DNA from: RGIG1959 sp045540655 | Lineage (GTDB): Bacteria > Bacillota > Clostridia > Oscillospirales > Acutalibacteraceae | Direction: 5' to 3' | Assembly: GCA_045540655.1 (NCBI GenBank) | Contig: JAZQHP010000057.1 | Span: forward strand, 1-9,486 | Length of the DNA: 9,486 bases | In this document: positions 6,419-9,486 of the stretch, piece after piece | How the letters are laid out: each line of letters opens with the position of its first letter | Position numbering within the stretch: position 1 is the stretch's first letter | Made by a program: the position numbers and the translations under genes | Notes under the pieces: model-generated | The model's input: only the letters and a program-made list of their open reading frames with translations | Databases searched by the model: none | Told to the model about the DNA's origin: nothing

Positions 6419-6480
6419 GGCTCGGCATCATCCTGAGCGGAACGCGCTACGCGCGTGAAGTCGGATGGCTCTGCCGAGCC
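6419..6480. repeat. Long imperfect palindrome with 9-bp arms
   Basis: GGCTCGGCA (6419-6427) pairs perfectly with TGCCGAGCC (6472-6480). Inside, CATCC (6429-6433) pairs with GGATG (6463-6467), and ACGCGC-TAC-GCGCGT (6442-6456) forms a third, perfect hairpin. The nested arrangement would fold into one long cruciform or RNA stem. Confidence 0.7.
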
Positions 6481-6486
6481 TCCACT

Positions 6487-6527
6487 TACGTGAGATTCCA
6501 AATCTTTGATTTGGTGAATCAAACGTA
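6487..6527. repeat. Bulged 16-bp hairpin
   Basis: TACGT (6487-6491) pairs with ACGTA (6523-6527), GATTC (6494-6498) with GAATC (6516-6520), and CAAATC (6499-6504) with GATTTG (6508-6513) around a TTT loop. A 2x2 internal loop and a 2-nt bulge interrupt the stem. Confidence 0.7.
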
Positions 6528-6633
6528 TACATGCGCAAGTCGGACAGGGTGACGCGGATGGGGTTTCACTTGACTGACACTCCAAATCTGTGATGCGGAG
6601 CCTCGCTGAACATAGGGTGTGCCCCGCAAAGGT

Positions 6634-6669
6634 TGTGCCATCCGCTTGAACATCGCAAGGATCGGCACA
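6634..6669. repeat. Hairpin directly after the nifJ terminator
   Basis: TGTGCC (6634-6639) pairs with GGCACA (6664-6669) and ATCC (6640-6643) with GGAT (6659-6662), with one bulged C. It lies 3 nt beyond the terminator stem in the direction of nifJ transcription and has no T-run of its own. Confidence 0.5.
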
Positions 6670-6672
6670 CGC

Positions 6673-6704
6673 AAAAAGGGCACCGATTGCTCGGTGCCCT
6701 TTTT
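6673..6704 (-). terminator. nifJ: Intrinsic terminator of nifJ, symmetrical
   Basis: A 14-bp perfect stem, AAAAAGGGCACCGA (6673-6686) with TCGGTGCCCTTTTT (6691-6704), around the loop TTGC. The A-run and T-run on the two sides make it able to terminate in both directions. It begins 17 nt after the nifJ stop codon, which makes nifJ the last gene of its unit. Confidence 0.95.
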
Positions 6705-6721
6705 ATTACATAAGCAGAGGC

Positions 6722-9486
6722 TTATTTCGCCTTGGAGTAGAGGTCGCCCAGACGCACGAGGTGATCGTAGCGGCTCTTCGCGTTCTTCTCCGCGATCGCA
6801 AACAGCTCCTTCGCGCGCTCGGGGAACGCACGGGTGAGGGAGTTGTAGCGAACTTCGCCCATGATGAAGTCCTGATAGGACTCGGTGGGCTCTTTGCTGT
6901 CGAGCATGAAGGAATCGTCCTTGCGCGGATCGAAGCGATACAGGTGCCAGTAGCCCGCCTGCACAGCCTTCTTCTCCTCAGTCATGGAGATGCCCATGCC
7001 GCCCTTGATGCCGTGGTTGATGCAGGGCGCATAGCAGATGATGAGGGACGGGCCATGATAGCTCTCCGCCTCGTGGAACGCCTTGAGGCACTGATTCATG
7101 TCCGCACCCATCGCCACCTGCGCCACGTACACATAACCGTAGCTCATCGCGATCGCGCCGAGATCCTTCTTCTTGACCGCCTTACCGGCCGCCGCAAACT
7201 GCGCCACGGAACCGGTCGGGGTCGCCTTGGAAGCCTGACCGCCGGTGTTGGAGTACACTTCGGTGTCGAACACGAGGATGTTCACGTCTTCGCCGGAAGC
7301 CAGGACATGGTCCACGCCGCCGAAGCCGATGTCATAAGACCAGCCGTCGCCGCCGAGCATCCAGAAGGACTTCTTAACGAGCACGTCCGCCGCCTTCTTC
7401 GCTTCCGCGTAGAGACCGTCGTTCTTGCCCGAAGCCTCGAGAGCCGCCGTGACCTTCGCCGCCGCCGCTTTGGAAGCTTCCGCGTCGTCCTTGCCGGCGA
7501 GCCATTCAGCCGCCGCTTCCTTCAGATCCGCAGACGCGCCTTCTTCGCCCGCCGCGAACTTGGTCATGATGTCCGCCAGACGCTGACGGCGAGCCGTCAC
7601 GCCCAGGAACATACCGTAGCCGTACTCGGCGTTGTCTTCGAACAGGGAGTTCGCCCAAGCAGGACCCTTACCCTCTTTGTTGACGGTGTAAGGAGTCGAG
7701 GGCGAGGAACCGCCCCAGATGGAGGAGCAGCCCGTGGCGTTCGCAATGTACATACGATCGCCGAACAGCTGGGTCGCGAGCTTCGCATAGGGAGTCTCGC
7801 CGCAGCCCGCGCAAGCGCCCGAGAACTCGAGCAGGGGTTGCTTGAACTGCGAGCCCTTAACGGTGGTCTCCTTGAACTTCGCCGCCACTTCGGGCTTCTC
7901 GGGCAAGGATTGACCGTACAGATAGCCTTCTTCGTCATCCAGACGCTCTTCAAGCGGCTTCATGACGAGAGCCTTGTTGCCCTTCATGCCGGGGCAGACA
8001 TTCGCGCAGGAACCGCAACCGGTGCAGTCCAACACGGAGATGGTCATGGCAAATTCCATGCCGGGCAGGCCGGTCGCGGGCTTCGATTCCATAGAAGCGG
8101 GAGCCGCGTTGGCTTCTTGCTCGGTCATGATGACAGGGCGGATAACCGCGTGCGGGCAGACGTAGGAGCAGAAGTTACACTGGATGCAGTTTTCCTTCAC
8201 CCACACAGGCACGTCAACCGCAATGCCGCGCTTCTCGAACGCCGCCGAGCCCAGCGGCACCGTGCCGTCCGCATTGTCCACGAAGGTGGAAACAGGCAGG
8301 GTGTCACCCTTCTGCGCGTTGACAGGCACCAGAACGCTGTCGATGTAGTCTTTGATTTCGGGACGGCCGCCGTAGACTTCCTTCGCCACCGCTTCGTCGG
8401 TCGCGTTCGCCCAATCCGCAGGCACGTTCACCTTCTTGACTTCCTTGACACCGGTCTCGATCGCGTCGTGGTTCATCTTGACGATGGCTTCACCCTTCTT
8501 GGAGTAAGAACGGGTCGCCGCGTCCTTCATGTACTGCACCGCGTCCGCCGTCGGGATCACGCCCGCCAGTTTAAAGAACGCCGCCTGCAGCAGGGTGTTG
8601 GTGCGGTTGCCCAGGCCCAGACCCTTCGCGAGGTGAGTCGCGTCGAGGGTGTAGAACTTGATCTTGTTCTTCGCGATGTAACGCTTCATCGCGGCGGGCA
8701 GATGCTCGGCGAGCTCCGCTTCATCCCAGGAGCAGTTGAGCAGGAAGGTGCCGCCCGGCTTAATGTCGCTGACCATGTCGTATTTATCCACATAGGAGGG
8801 GTTATGGCACGCGACGAAGTCCGCCTTGTTGATGAGGTAGGTGGACTTGATGGGCTTCTTACCGAAGCGCAGGTGAGACACGGTGATACCGCCGGACTTC
8901 TTCGAGTCATAGGAGAAATAGCCCTGCGCGTACAGGTTGGTGTGGTCACCGATGATCTTAATGGAGTTCTTGTTGGCGCCGACGGTGCCGTCCGAACCCA
9001 GACCCCAGAATTTGCAGGACGTGGTGCCCTTCGGGGTGGTATCGGGATCGTCCTTCACCTTCAGTGAGGTGTTGGTCACGTCGTCGTTAATGCCGATCGT
9101 GAAGCGCTTGGTCGGACGAGCCGCCTTCATGTTGTTGAACACCGCCACGATCTGACCGGGGGTGGTGTCCTTCGAACCGAGGCCGTAACGACCCGAATAG
9201 ACGGGCGTACCGGCGAACTTGGAGTTGGCAATCGCCGCCACCACGTCGAGGTACAGAGGCTCGCCGATGGAGCCGGATTCCTTCGTACGGTCCAGAACGG
9301 TGATCTTCTCCACCGTCTTCGGGATCGCCGCCAGCAGGTGCTTGACGGAGAAGGGACGATACAGACGAACCTTGATCAGACCGACCTTCGCGCCGCCGGC
9401 GTTGAGGTAATCCACGGTCTCTTCGATGGTTTCGTTGACAGAGCCCATCGCGATGATGACGTGCTTCGCATCACGCGCACCGTAGT
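6722..9486 (-). CDS. nifJ: Pyruvate:ferredoxin (flavodoxin) oxidoreductase, N-terminal part cut by window edge
   Basis: The frame is open to the right edge; 920 residues are present and the first is Tyr (codon 9482-9484). The enzyme oxidatively decarboxylates pyruvate with CoA to acetyl-CoA and CO2, passing electrons to ferredoxin or flavodoxin in the cytoplasm. Domain order in residues of this fragment: the CoA-binding domain II (from the start, with AMGSVNETIEE, to about 110); the gamma/POR domain (about 140-330); the EKR linker (about 365-420); a ferredoxin-like domain with CIQCNFCSYVCP (from 433) and CTGCGSCANVCP (from 487) for two [4Fe-4S] clusters; and the thiamine diphosphate domain. 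The proximal-cluster cysteines are C558, C561, C586 and C821, spaced almost as in the Desulfovibrio africanus enzyme (812, 815, 840, 1071), so about 254 residues are missing. The ThDP motif runs from GDGW (712) to NTGG (746). All key residues are intact. Codons end mostly in C or G, as in a highly expressed gene. Confidence 0.98.
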   Translation of the reverse strand, partial: YGARDAKHVIIAMGSVNETIEETVDYLNAGGAKVGLIKVRLYRPFSVKHLLAAIPKTVEKITVLDRTKESGSIGEPLYLDVVAAIANSKFAGTPVYSGRYGLGSKDTTPGQIVAVFNNMKAARPTKRFTIGINDDVTNTSLKVKDDPDTTPKGTTSCKFWGLGSDGTVGANKNSIKIIGDHTNLYAQGYFSYDSKKSGGITVSHLRFGKKPIKSTYLINKADFVACHNPSYVDKYDMVSDIKPGGTFLLNCSWDEAELAEHLPAAMKRYIAKNKIKFYTLDATHLAKGLGLGNRTNTLLQAAFFKLAGVIPTADAVQYMKDAATRSYSKKGEAIVKMNHDAIETGVKEVKKVNVPADWANATDEAVAKEVYGGRPEIKDYIDSVLVPVNAQKGDTLPVSTFVDNADGTVPLGSAAFEKRGIAVDVPVWVKENCIQCNFCSYVCPHAVIRPVIMTEQEANAAPASMESKPATGLPGMEFAMTISVLDCTGCGSCANVCPGMKGNKALVMKPLEERLDDEEGYLYGQSLPEKPEVAAKFKETTVKGSQFKQPLLEFSGACAGCGETPYAKLATQLFGDRMYIANATGCSSIWGGSSPSTPYTVNKEGKGPAWANSLFEDNAEYGYGMFLGVTARRQRLADIMTKFAAGEEGASADLKEAAAEWLAGKDDAEASKAAAAKVTAALEASGKNDGLYAEAKKAADVLVKKSFWMLGGDGWSYDIGFGGVDHVLASGEDVNILVFDTEVYSNTGGQASKATPTGSVAQFAAAGKAVKKKDLGAIAMSYGYVYVAQVAMGADMNQCLKAFHEAESYHGPSLIICYAPCINHGIKGGMGISMTEEKKAVQAGYWHLYRFDPRKDDSFMLDSKEPTESYQDFIMGEVRYNSLTRAFPERAKELFAIAEKNAKSRYDHLVRLGDLYSKAK

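Larger units (their letters stand above)
6341..6672. other. Gene-free stretch rich in inverted repeats
   Basis: No convincing coding frame, tRNA or rRNA is seen here. Short open frames on both strands lack family resemblance. The stretch instead holds a series of hairpins: 6377-6395, a long one at 6419-6480 with a small hairpin inside, 6487-6527, and 6634-6669 next to the terminator of nifJ. TCCAAATCTTTGAT (6497-6510) is echoed as TCCAAATCTGTGAT (6581-6594). A dispersed intergenic repeat is the simplest explanation; a structured RNA is possible but no promoter for one was found. Confidence 0.6.

Noticed and set aside
6371..6430. tRNA-like pieces: a 6-bp stem with 7-nt loop followed by TTCGATT and CGGCTCGGCATCA
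   Set aside because: No matching acceptor stem or D-arm upstream, the T-stem does not pair, and position 33 of the supposed anticodon loop is A rather than U.
6370..6585. A 71-codon open frame on the minus strand (and a 72-codon one on the plus strand, 6334-6552)
   Set aside because: Both lie within the hairpin-rich non-coding stretch, have no recognisable domain, and the palindromes explain the openness better than coding does.
6761..9067. A 768-codon open frame on the plus strand
   Set aside because: Antisense shadow of nifJ. Strong C/G third-position bias in nifJ removes stop codons on the other strand; the product is Arg/His-rich and unlike any known family.

Overview
The window looks like chromosomal DNA of an anaerobic, Gram-positive gut or rumen-type Clostridia (Oscillospiraceae/Ruminococcaceae-like). 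This rests on three things: a single-chain pyruvate:ferredoxin oxidoreductase, secreted proteins ending in type I dockerins (the plug modules of cellulosome-like assemblies), and near-consensus sigma-A promoters with AGGAGG-type ribosome binding sites. The taxon is an inference; no rRNA or other marker is present. All five genes read on the minus strand, so the biological order runs from right to left. Two genes are cut by the window edges.

Right part (6673-9486): most of nifJ/por, the pyruvate:ferredoxin oxidoreductase that links glycolysis to acetyl-CoA and reduced ferredoxin. It lacks roughly the first 250 residues and ends at a strong intrinsic terminator. Next comes a gene-free stretch (6341-6672) rich in perfect and near-perfect inverted repeats, probably an intergenic repeat element or a structured non-coding region.

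Middle (3796-6340): a monocistronic unit with an exact-consensus promoter (TTGACA-17-TATAAT), one gene for an 811-residue secreted protein (signal peptide, GLUG repeats, five Ig-like modules, C-terminal dockerin) and a strong terminator.

Left part (1-3755): a promoter embedded in nested perfect inverted repeats drives a 735-residue secreted BspA-type leucine-rich-repeat protein that also ends in a dockerin. After it, with no recognisable terminator, come a BlaI/MecI-family repressor and a BlaR1/MecR1-type M56 membrane metalloprotease. These two overlap by 4 nt (ATGA) and the protease gene is cut by the left edge.

The two dockerins share an unusual D-M-x-D-A-F core in three of their four calcium loops (M-S-D-A-F in the fourth), so they probably dock on the same kind of cohesin. 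The most interesting hypothesis is that the BlaI/BlaR1 pair is a surface-sensing switch acting on the dockerin/LRR unit rather than on beta-lactam resistance: no beta-lactamase or PBP gene is visible, the regulators sit directly behind the LRR gene, and the LRR promoter has operator-like dyads over its -10 and flanking it. This is an inference from layout and is untested.
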